Of a stretch of DNA of 64,000 bases, positions 21,530 to 33,188 are shown piece after piece; the first letter of the stretch is position 1, and each line of letters starts with the position of its first letter. The notes beneath the pieces are model-generated. The model worked only from the letters and a program-made list of their open reading frames with translations. It was not told the DNA's origin and did not search any database. Source of the stretch: Daucus carota subsp. sativus. Lineage: Eukaryota > Streptophyta > Magnoliopsida > Apiales > Apiaceae. A program made the translations under genes and the position numbers. The stretch spans positions 37,234,390-37,298,389 of the forward strand of contig NC_030384.2 of the NCBI RefSeq assembly GCF_001625215.2, written 5' to 3'.

Positions 21530-24500
21530 TCAAAACATCCTCTTCCTACAATCTGCTGCACCACAAAAGCACTCTAGCTGTTTTATATTTCCGTCTGGAC
21601 CAACTACACTATCCAGTGCATATGCATAATCATAAGAAAGCTCCTGCAAACAATCAAATTAATTATGTCTCAGTGCACGGATGATTAGTGTGTTGTCCAA
21701 TATCACATAATACAGTTATCAGTCATGTATCACTTTGTTCTATATCACCCAATTTCGATCAATATCACCCATATAGAAGTATATAACTACTTAACAACTT
21801 ATAATTCCTTTTCTCATTCTATCAGATGCCATGTTAAGTACAGCTTTCTTTCTGTAATCTGCTACCTGGAATAATCCGACTATTTTATAAGCTTAAGTCA
21901 GTTACATAAATCTCACTTTACAAATGCAACAGATTTATTCTATAATGCATGCCAGCTTATACTTTTTGGGTCCAGAAATGTTCTGCTCTCTTTGTTTCAT
22001 ATTATAAAGACAACTTTTCCCCAGATCATTTTGGTGAAGAGGATGGCTAGAAAGATGGATCAATATCCACAATTTTGAAGTTATTTCTCAATTAACGAGT
22101 GACACGAACATTGTAAGACTAAAAACAACTCTGTTTGAGAGGATGGTATATAAGAGCAACTCCAGCGCGGACCCAATTCATGCATTGGGCCACGTGAAAT
22201 GGTTTTAAAATGGTAAAAAGAAAGTATCCTCCGTTGGAGCAAACCGATAGAAAGTGGCTAGTCCCACTTCGCTGACCCCGTCTTACTTGAGTATCTTATT
22301 GGTTCAAATGTGAAAACATGATAAAGCATTGGTGTTTTCTCTACCGGGTGTCTTTACTTTTGCCGTTGAGAACTGGGAAATGGGCTGTATGATTGGAGTA
22401 ACCCGGCCAGTTTTTCATTGAGTCCTATTTTTCCTTACGTGGGTGGGGTCTAAAAAATATAAAAGTGACCCTAAGCGTTGTGGATGCTCTAATTAACACT
22501 TCAAAAAGAAATCTGATGGCACCCACCATCCCCAAAACACATTTACAAAGTTATTTACCATTGTCTATATTCAGGAATGAGTCACTAAAAACTTGCAACA
22601 CATAGATTGTATTGACTTGAAGAACAGTGAGAACGGAATATCATGAGAAATCATTATGAATAAAATTCAAAGGGAAATAAATTGTGAAGAGAATAATGAA
22701 CATGGAGTTGGAGGAATAGAAATTTGGGTGTGCACAAGCAAACTGCTTTGTTTGCGCTTTAGTTGCGGATTAAAAAAAATCCACTTAAAAGCTGGTAAAC
22801 ATATTGTTTAAGTCCCGTGTAGGCTCTATGAAAATCCATTCTATAGCTCAAAATTTTCTCACAGATGACAGAACCCTACTCAACTAGGAAACTCTTTTGT
22901 ATCAACATAACTGCAGAATTACTTGTATAAAGAGGGTTAAGGAGCAGTTATCATGATGATCAGCATATCACAATAGAAAGCAAGTTGAAGCACAGAAAAG
23001 GAAATCATTTTTCTCCTGGGAGCAAAAAGAAATCAATAGAATAAACGAGTGTACACTAATTGCACATCTTCTATCTTTGAGAGGAGAAGATACCTTCAGG
23101 GGAGGTATGTTTTCAGAGGCGAAGAGCAAAACCCGAGCCAGCTTTGCATCATGGTGGCTGCTCAACACGCATTGCACAAATAAATTCGGCTGACAGCTGT
23201 GATTGATGAACCTAGCAACATTGCCACTACTGCCCGCATCTAGGCAATATTCTGGTCCCCTGTCCATCTCGCCATCATCCGCCATGTGTGATGGTAAAGA
23301 CACAGCTCCCACCCGCTTCTGTTGGACATAAGTTACTCCAACAAATGAGTAAGAAACTAAATACATTAAACAAGATGAAAATAAAACAAAAACCACTAGT
23401 TAATGGAGACAAGTTGCATGTTTTAAATAAACAAAAAAATTTGAGAGATTTACTGACTTATATGAATAAAGTTAAATACAGTGTCTGCTAAGATAACAGA
23501 ATAAGTAGTTTGGCTGGGTTATTTTGAGGAGCACATCTAGTAAGTTTGATCTAGTTAGTTTCCATCAGTGTGTTATAGGCAAAAAGCAAAAAGCTTTAGC
23601 ACTTCAAACTAATTGTAAAATGCAACTCATTTGAAAAACACCTAAATAATCAACAAGATTTCAAAAGTTAACATTCATACCTCTCTTCCATCTAAACCTT
23701 TCATTGTCTGCAAACAATCTATATCGAAGACATAGTTGTTCTCCGGATCAAGATCTTCGGATGTCCTTCTCAGCTTCCCAATATATTCGATCACAGGGGC
23801 TCCAGATGGAATAAAATCCCACGATCTAACAGCCCATCCTTTCTTTGCAGTACGAAAGACCTGAAAAGATATATTGCAATTATATTATAACCTTTGGGCA
23901 ACAAAAATATAGAACATCAAGGACAATTTAAACTATTGACAAAAGCTAGCAGTACCTCAAGTCGGTACTTAAGTCCCCTTTGAGAAGCCCTATTCACACA
24001 ATCAGGGCCACATCCACATTTTGGCCCACATTCAAAAACAACAGCCTTCGGCTCAATAATCCTGGGGAAGAAGTAGAATGAAACTAAATAATATATACAA
24101 ATAATATACCAAGGCAATTCAGGATATAAGATAAAGCACAGTTTTGCAACTGATTAAAACATGTTTAAGCTGTTTTCAGCAAACTTAGCAGATGTACATG
24201 AAAAACAAGAACAGGTTTAAAACAATTAACATCCACAAACCTGCCTCCATCACGATGGACATACGCGAAGTCTTCCCCATTGAGCTTAGCACAACTGCAA
24301 TCACCGGAATTTACACAATTGCCCTGACAATCACATCCGGGAACTTGTGTTGGGAGCGTCATGCTTGCAGGCACTTCAATCTTGGTGCTGTAGGTGAATC
24401 CTGTAGTTTGAATTTATTGTTCAAGATATCAATAAAATAAAGAAATGCAGGTACCTATTAGTGTGTTGGGAAGCAAATCATCGAAGTTGCAAAAAGACAG

Positions 24501-27500
24501 TTGAAAATATTGATAAACAAAAGTTTTTTAAAACTATGAAGGCAAGTGCACATAACAATTCTTGAACCCGTCTAGATAAAATTTCTAATTTGTAAACTTG
24601 CCTGTTGGTGCAACAGGTGGGTCATCTACCACATTTGTAGCAGGGATCGGAATATTCTCTTGCCCTCCAGAAATGTCCTCGCACACCAGCCTAAGTAAAG
24701 ATAAAGAAGGATATCCCGTGATTATGATTCCATAAATAGCATAATAAAAGGAGATAATACTCAATAGAAGAGCAATTGTCATACCCGCGTATTTCAGAAA
24801 CCGAATTAGGAATTTGCCCGCGAGTAAATTGGACCTGTCATGAATGCATAGATCAGATTTAAAACTGGCATCATTATCAAAATTAATTTTAATTATGTTT
24901 CATATTTAAAAATGTATCTATAATTATCACATAAAAAGCACAGTAGGTCAACATGAACCCCAAAATCAGGTTTAACAGGAGGGAGAGCCAAAGAAGGCTA
25001 ATTTTTATGAAAAAAAGAGTGGCTGATAAGGACATGTGGGTATTTTTTTTCTGTAAATCATTCCATTAGAAGTTGAATGCCTCAAATAGAACAGGATTTG
25101 AACATCATAATTAGTTGATGCAAATGCTAAAAGGCAAAGTATTGGTCAAACAAGTAAGAAATTGGTTTTCCCTATAATTGAAATTCACCCTAAAGACCAG
25201 TAAATTACTAAATTTTCTTGAAGCACATCTGCTTTATGAAAACGAGACGCTAAATTAAAGTAATGACAGAATTTGCTGGCATGTAATTCCAATAAAAGAG
25301 CAAATAATTTTGTAACACATGCACAAGAGAGAACCTGAGCAGTGGTCAAAGTAGGCTGCCCTTCAAGCCTCTTAAGCCGAAATTTGTATACGGTAAAGCC
25401 GGATATTCCTGTTTCTGCCCAATAATTTACTACCTGCACCACTTAAATGTTACACAATCTGAAAACATAAATGTGCGAACACCCCAACTAGCACAATGAA
25501 TTACCTCGTACAAGCCATCATAGGTGTACACCTTTCCAACATAGCTAATCTTAGATTCATGCCCACGAATAACTCTCACAGGAACTTTCTGATCCATTGA
25601 ATTCTGAACAATGCAATTAGGAACATATTATTAAATTTGAATTTCTTGTTCCCATGCACAGTTGCACATACACAACACACATATAAATGTAAACCAAAGA
25701 CTCCTTTCTTTAACATAGAATGTGGTGTTTGATCTTCCTTTACATAATTGCATGCTAAATCAAATTTTACATTGTAAAGAACTTAAAAGTAACAGGGCAG
25801 CTTATATTCATAAGTAGGAAAGTTGTCAAAATTTATTTTCCTTCATCAATGTAAATAAAATTCAGTTTGTCATCCTGACAAAGAAAAATAAAAATAAAAA
25901 AACAGCTTATCTTTATAATCGGGTGGGATCCAGGTGTCCAATTTAGTAATAATACATATATTCAGCACTCAAGTTCAACAAAAAACACACAAGCAATCGC
26001 ATGTGTAGCGCAACTTAGTAGTGTACTTTACATGATATCATTTTGCAAAAATGAACTTCTTTATACAAAGTGTAGCTTTGGAGCCCATACAAGAAAAGGA
26101 AATCTAAACATGACATGCCAACAATGACAGGTATTATAATACTTGCATTGAAATTAAATAAATAGACACCTGAAGGCAAATCCCAGTCTCTGCAGAATAA
26201 CATATACATATACTATTGTATTTTTAAATAATTTTACGTCCTAATCTTTAAAAAAAAGGATTTACTAAAATCCGCCATGTTTCATGAATTTATAACCTTC
26301 ACTACTAAATAAAACAAAAATCCTGATTTATAACAAACTGTCTTCGATATTTTTCTGTCTATAATCTGTCACTAACTTCAGTCATCAATCCATCAGTGAT
26401 AGGACTATTTTTTGTACAGAAACAGTATCGAAAATTTATACCTTGAGTCCTAAATTACCGCGCAACAATTTTTGGTCCTTAATTTGGTGTTTGTTGCCTA
26501 GCAGATTATTACCGCCTTGACCAGTATATATAACATCCTCACAATTGTCGAGGTCATCTTCATATTGACCTGAGATCACTATGGCGACGGTAATCGGTAG
26601 TGTATAACGACTAAGATCCTCAATCTGCAAGGAAAACGAAATTTGAAGGTGTCATGGAACAAAAACAATAAATAAATAAAAGGAGTATTTTGTGGGTTGG
26701 CTCATTTCATGTTCCAATTTACACAATTTGATGTCTTGAGACAATCCCTTATTCACCAAACTTGTAATAGGAGATACCATAATGACTTTTTTGGTCTTCA
26801 TTATTTTTGAATGAATGGTAATTATTCAACTGACTCGAATCAACATTTAATAAGTTTTGGGATGTAAAATCTATGAGAGACCATTTCCAAAAAATTTAAT
26901 ATAAAATTCTAATAATACCACGATTTTTCTAAAGAAAACTTACCTTGCTGCCATTTTGCCCAACATAATCTATTCCGTTAAGCCAGTGATTATGGAATCC
27001 AGCAGCAACCATCTCGGCTCGAGAAAAGAATTGATGTCCAACATCTATCCCTGCAATCAAAAATTAACCGTCAAAAACACTAAATAGGACTGAACAATGC
27101 AATTCACTGCACATTTAAAATATTTGCTCTAAATTTCAATATTTAACATAGAATACACACACTATATGATAAAACATTAGAACCACTTTTGGAAGGATTG
27201 GAAAAAGAACATACCCGGAATAGATCCAATCCTATTTGGGCGTAATGCAGATCCTGTTTCAATCATCTGCGTATTATTTCAACAAATATTGTTCGTCATT
27301 GCATATCAAATTTTAGTATTAAGAACATTGCAAATGTTTTACGCCTAGGTAATAATAGTATACACAACAATTAAACTATTAAAAACATGAAACTTACAAG
27401 TTTATTAAATTTAGTTCGGTCATAGAACCAAGTGGGGAATGAATTATGGAATAGCTAACAGCTTATTTGGAGTAAGTATCTAGCTGGGTAATATAATAAT

Positions 27501-29037
27501 AAGGAAATATATATATATATATCAAGTTGAGACAAATGGCTCTCAGTCAAACTAATAATTTGGGAGAAAAATGACATATATTACCTAAAAACTAAGATTG
27601 CCAACTTACAAGGTTATGTGATACCATTTAAAATCTATTAAGAATGGAATCTATGATTATACACTACAAATCAGCATGCAACAGGAAGTTGTGTGCTTGC
27701 TTATTTAAGTCGAGAACTTGAAAAATAAGTGGGAAAAAAATTAATAATTACAAAAAAGAGCAACTGGCAGGAAAATATTGAAGAAAGGAAACTACCTTTG
27801 TTAGTGCCTTTAGATCCGGGCGCCTTGAACTGTTCTTACTGCTGTCTTTAGGCACATCTCCATTTTCCGCAATTTTCTACAATAATAAAAAACCACAAGC
27901 ATGTAAAGAATAGGATGAACCCCGGCAAATTTAAGATGTGACCTTAAACAAAATAACAGCTTGAAATCAAGTGTTCACTACATTTTTACTTTGTTTGAAG
28001 AGATTTAGGCAAGTGTTAGGTTTTATGGAAGGAAATGATGTGATTTAATGCACTTACCACGACAAGAAGGGATAACCAACACATAAGACAAAAAAAATAT
28101 TAACCAGTGCGAAAGAATGTGAGCAATTGTGTAGAGTATGCCTTGAATGGCGTACAAAAACACAATTGGCAGGAAAATGAATGCTTGAAGTATACAAGCT
28201 AACCTTAGTTTTTGAAGCACCTTTGGCAGCTTTTTTATCAGCCTCTGCTTTACCACACCTCTTTTCCTCTTCCTACAGTCAACCACAATGAGTATGCTAA
28301 GTGTCATAACTAGTCATACTCCATATGCATCAAATAAATATAGATTTGAATCAAGGCACAGTGATGTAACACAATTTTCAGATGATGTTATTACATCAAA
28401 ACAATTTATTCAATTAAGAATATCACCCCGTCTGCTGTTAAGTCTATACATACAAGCTGTTAATCAACAACCAAACACTACAAATAACATACGCCTCTAT
28501 TTGCTTTCAAAGGACTATTAATCCCACCTTCACTGTAAATATCGTCAATCCAAAGCAATTGAACTTAAAAACAACTGAATCATCCTCCACAGAATAACTT
28601 AACTACTAAATAAACTACACAACAAACATACTGAAAACCACCAAATACAGAAACCAGACCTGAACAAAATGAAGATAGTGAGTGTAGAAGCATCGAACCG
28701 CTGCCCTAACAACAGCATAAGCGCTTCTGGAGCCTCCTTCATTCTCATTTCCATTACTCTCAGGCTCAGCAGCCGGAACTACATCCTCACCGGCCGCCTC
28801 TGCCACCTCACCGCCATTACTCTCCACAGCTTCGGATGGAGCCTTGACTTGAACAGCCTCCTCGATTTTCGAGCCAGCCTTCGGCTTCTCGATCCTCTTT
28901 CTCTTTACACTCTTCTTCTTCTCTCTCTCTGGCTCCACCTCTTTATACTTGCTCTCCTTGCATCCTGAGAGAGATCTCTCGCTATTGAGCTTCCGAATCC
29001 GAGCGCTGCTCCTCCTCTCGAACATTTCAGGATCCAT
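21530..29037 (-). CDS. SUVH4: SUVH4/KRYPTONITE-like histone H3 lysine-9 methyltransferase
   Basis: Fifteen exons in phase: 29037-28660, 28272-28204, 27876-27796, 27266-27215, 27050-26944, 26624-26442, 25603-25505, 25433-25335, 24834-24785, 24690-24602, 24400-24241, 24061-23956, 23860-23681, 23318-23094, 21643-21530; 663 residues (Arabidopsis KYP about 624). A charged N-terminal region (1-180) precedes an SRA/YDG domain (about 185-345; VGHQFFSRAEM, YTYDGLYE), which binds methylated cytosine. The Pre-SET cysteine cluster (about 415-475; CDCQGNC, FECGPKCGCGPDC) follows. SET is at about 492-640 with NHSC at 590-593, and the post-SET zinc motif is C651-x-C653-x4-C658. The enzyme deposits H3K9me2 at transposons and sustains CHG methylation with CMT3. 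Oddities: intron 10 must use a GC donor (24600-24601); the usual YDYGY reads YDYAY (A633); the last intron is 1.45 kb and holds a MITE. The many-exon structure favours SUVH4 over the mostly intron-poor SUVH1/5/6 types. Confidence 0.93.
22154..22489. mobile_element. Harbinger/Tourist-type MITE in the last SUVH4-like intron
   Basis: 336 bp bounded by GAGCAACTCCAGCG and, inverted, GAGCATCCACAACGC. The 3 bp duplication TAA flanks both ends (22151-22153 and 22490-22492), as for PIF/Harbinger elements. No ORF. Confidence 0.7.
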
Positions 29038-30444
29038 TTTTTTGGAATTAGGGTTTCTGTATTGAGAGATATTAGTAGTCGTGTAAAAGAGAAGGGGGAA
29101 GAATGAGGCGCTAACAAGATGAATGGAGTAATTTGATCGGTTTTTAACGTTGCCTGTTTATTTTCCCGCTGCTACAATTTCGGAGAGTAATCGTGTGTGC
29201 GCGAGACCACCTGTTTCCTATTATGTGTTGCAGCGGGATTGGTTTGGTGTTTGACTTGGGGTAAGTTTATTGAAGTTATCAAATCAGAAGTTTTGAATTT
29301 GAATTTTGAACTGATGGGGTGATTTAAGTTTTAACCGTTGAAAGGGTTTATTTTCCGAGCATTACAATTTGCAAATATTATTTTCTTTTATTTTATTCCA
29401 ATTTTATCTTATTTTATTTTGAAATTTTTCTTATGCAACTTCTATTTTAATGTAATTATATTACTCATGCCAAAAATTATTTATAATAATTGGGGGATGA
29501 AGTATATTTGATTAATAATTGAGTTAATATTCAAGAATTATATTTTATGATGTCCCGTCAACTATGTTCAATGAGTTCACATGCATTTCTTATGCTCGTA
29601 AATCAGAAATTTACTCTTTTTTGTTGGTTGTGTTTTTTTTAATTACATGACATTTTCAATTAAATTTCACTCTCGGCTAAAATTTGTAACCAGTTGGAGG
29701 AATACAGTTTTAATCATAAAATAGACGATTTATTATGCTTAATTATCTAAATATATATATAACCGCCTTCAATGAAGGCTATACTATTTTTATACTATAA
29801 TAGCATTCAAGTAATTTTAGACAAAATTTTTGATAATAAAAATTCGGTAATTCTCGGGGTGAGTCGGGGTCGAACTCGGGTATCCGGGACAACAGAGGAT
29901 AAACCCAACACTAGGCTATCCAATCGTGCCAAATCTAAATTCACTTTTAATGTAAAAGAATATTATACTTCGAGCTTGTTATATGAATGATCTTGATAAA
30001 TGAATAATTTTTTAGTGTTCATTTATCCAGATCTACCTGAATACTAAAAAGATTATCACATTACGTGTGTAATTTATGTAATACAATTTTCTAGACAAGC
30101 ACGCTAGAGTAAGATTAAATTTTCTGGTATTCATGAGTAAAAAAAATGTGATTATATCCTAAATAGTGAAGAACTCTTGGAATTAATTAAAAACAATCTA
30201 AATCAAATTTAACTTAGATATTACCTCTGATTTAGTTTCACTTTCGACATCTTTGAGACTGAAAAAATAGATTCGTCATCCTCCACCGCATTCATCCTTG
30301 TGTCAATTCTCTCACTCGCAAATATAACAAGATATCGATTAGAAAACAAATGATGTGAAATAAAGATATAATGATGAAGTTTTTTGCGAAGACAAAGAAA
30401 GAGAAAGTTTATACACAAAGGGGTGACAATAAGACAAAGTTACA

Positions 30445-30556
30445 GGCGGAGAAAGTCATAAAGTATCAAGTGTGGGCGGAGAAATCCATAAAAACAGGCG
30501 GAGAAATCCATAAAGTATCACGTGTGGGCGGAGAAAACCATAAAATATCACGTGTT
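30445..30556 (+). repeat. short tandem repeat carrying G-box cores
   Basis: Four degenerate units of about 21-31 bp with the core GGCGGAGAAATCCATAAA and, in the longer units, GTATCACGTGTG. CACGTG is the G-box bound by bHLH and bZIP factors; it occurs in two units. Confidence 0.65.
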
Positions 30557-31606
30557 CTTTTTATGTTTAATAATAAAATAAGTAAACACGAGAGCATATT
30601 GGGTGGAACGTTTAATTATAAAAATAAGTAAAAATGAGAGCATATTGGGTCCACCTAGTTTTATTAAAAAGTGATAGAAGTAACAGTTATTGACATCATG
30701 AATAAGAAAATTAAAATCGACATAAGATTTAATCATATTTACATAAACAGAAAAAAAATCATAATATTTTAGCCCTCTCTCGTGAGATAATTCATCAATT
30801 CGTCCAGTGTCTAAACATCTAGAATTCATAATTATTTAGAGATTTGTAAGACCTAGATGGTGGTTCGTTATTGACGGCTCAATAAATTGATCAATTAATA
30901 TATTTATTTAATTATGAAAAATTATTAAAACACCTAATCATTTGGGTCCTCTTCAGGTACCAAACCTCAATTAATACAATATTAAATACATTTTTATAAT
31001 TAAATACATCTTATAGTCATTTACATCACAAAATTATTAAAATTTTATATAATTATTGAACAACATATTGATAAAATATATTTTCAGAGAAATTGTGTGT
31101 GTGTTGGGGTTGGGGGTTATTCATAAAATGTAAAAGAATAATGTTAGAGCTTTCTTAAAAGTTTCGTATTTTTTTTGATATTTATATAACATTCTAAACT
31201 TGCGTACCCGACCCAACAATACATCGTTGGTAGATCAAAAAATATTTGAAAATATCTAATCAATATGAAATGTTCCAATCACTGTCATCAGGATCCAAGA
31301 CCAAGCCGACCGAAAATAAATCGTAACCAACAAACTATCTAATCGTGCTCGGTATATATTAGTTATTTATTTGTGCTAAAATATCACAATCTTTCACATA
31401 AAACAACAATCAGATGTATACAAGAATGAACAGCCCATCACATATTTGTCCAAAAACGTATGTAATTTGACATATATTAATCATTTACATGTCCATATAA
31501 AAGACACTAATAATATTTATTTAAAACGACATGGGATTGTTACCTAATATATTACTACCATATAATTGTAATCATTTTTTATGAACAAACTGAATCGCTT
31601 CTTATG

Positions 31607-31672
31607 CATAATAATAATAATAATAATGATTAATAATAAATAATAATAATAATGATAATATTTTATCATTAT
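31607..31672. repeat. ATA/ATT microsatellite
   Basis: Imperfect (ATA)n runs ending in a short inverted ATT run (ATAATATTTTATCATTATTAT). Confidence 0.85.
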
Positions 31673-33188
31673 TATGACTCATTACATTTGAAAAATTAAC
31701 GAGACAAATAAAATTTTATCATTTACTATCGTGAATTTTGAAGTTACATTTTGATTTTCCAACGTAAATTTCATTAGATTACTGAAATTACAGAGAACTT
31801 TGGCGCTGGTAGCCAAACACGCCTTTATCTGGAACGTGACCTAATTCACAAAATGACTGAAACTCAAGCCTTTGATGAATAAAAATGTATAGGCAATTCC
31901 GTTGTCGCTGATCGGCGAGCCCAATCATCTTCTCCTTCTCGCAAACGTAACCATTTCACTCGTCTCAGGTAATCTTCAAAGCTTATTAAACTCTATATCT
32001 TACTCAATTAGGTTAAAACTCGTTGTTTAACTGTTTCATTACTTTTTATACAACTGTATAGCAACGAACCCTATGTATACGCTCATATTAATAATTGTGT
32101 ATGTTTTACATGTATCTGATTAGTATAATTGTGTTTTAAGTAGATTTTTGTATGGAACATGTAAGTTAGTAACATGAGTGCAAGCGAAAAAAATGCATTG
32201 TTCATAATATATGACAACTTGACGTCTTTGTTAGTTTACGAGAAAAAATTACGGAGCATGTTTACGGTTTTAGCGGGAGTTTAGTTACTTTCATTTGTAT
32301 AATCCGTCTATCTAGTTTCTCACGCGTGCAGATATTGATAGAGGGATTGACCTCAATTGGTGTTATGGCATATTCCTAGTGTAGCTCTTTCGATTTGCAT
32401 ACCTTATACTCCGAAATGTTTATTATTAGTGTTAAGGAAATTGTTTATGGATAAAATGCAACAGGTTGACGGATACATTTGGGGTATGGTATAGTCGTGT
32501 TAGTCTACTTGTCTAGATTGGAAAGCTTTTATGATTTGAAGACGGTACTGTTAACTCTCGGTTGACAAATAAGCTAGTCTGATGCAAAGATATATTGAAC
32601 AAGCACAAAATGCACCAAAATTAAGGGAAAAAAATGAGTTATGGCAAAAAAGAAAACAGAGTCCTCATAAACGTGAAGCTACGGGGTCGTGTTATTTGAT
32701 TGTAATATTATTAGATTTTTTAAACTCGTTTCCGAAGAACGTGGAATCTCACAAAGGAAGGGATATCCACTTTGATGAGGAAATAGTGATATTTAGGCTC
32801 CAGTAACTTAGGTTATCATTAATATCCCAATCAGTTATGGCCTAAAGTCCATCAGGGTTCTATGTTTATACTTTATTCGTACCTTTGTTTCTTTGTACTT
32901 GATTATTGAGATATTGTTGAACATTAAATTGGTTCTCGTATTTGGGTAGCAATCCCTTCTGCGGTCGAGGAACCTCGGGGTAGCGAATTTTCTCCGATTA
33001 CAGTACTTTAAAAGCAATTACAAGTTACGCCTGTTTATATATGACTATCTGAGTTATCAGCTTGCATAGTTTTGCCTGTTTATATATGACTCTCTGGATC
33101 ATCTGTTATGTATATGTTATTGTTTAACAGCTAAAATTTCTACTGGCTATGTCTAAAGAGGCTCTTTGTTTCAGTTTTGCAGCAAAAA

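Larger units (their letters stand above)
29038..31920. other. divergent intergenic region between SUVH4-like and DCD genes
   Basis: Both genes point away from it, so it holds both promoters. Contains a short tandem repeat (30445-30556) and an ATA/ATT microsatellite (31607-31672). No ORF of substance. Confidence 0.5.

Noticed and set aside
22969-23093. Alternative last exon for the SUVH4-like gene with a good TGCTCCCAG acceptor near 23022
   Set aside because: It lacks the post-SET cysteines; the true terminal exon with CFCG and CRKR was found at 21530-21643. Kept only as an intron-retention possibility.
28669-28968. 99-residue ORF antisense to SUVH4-like exon 1
   Set aside because: Mirror of a Lys/Glu-rich coding exon.
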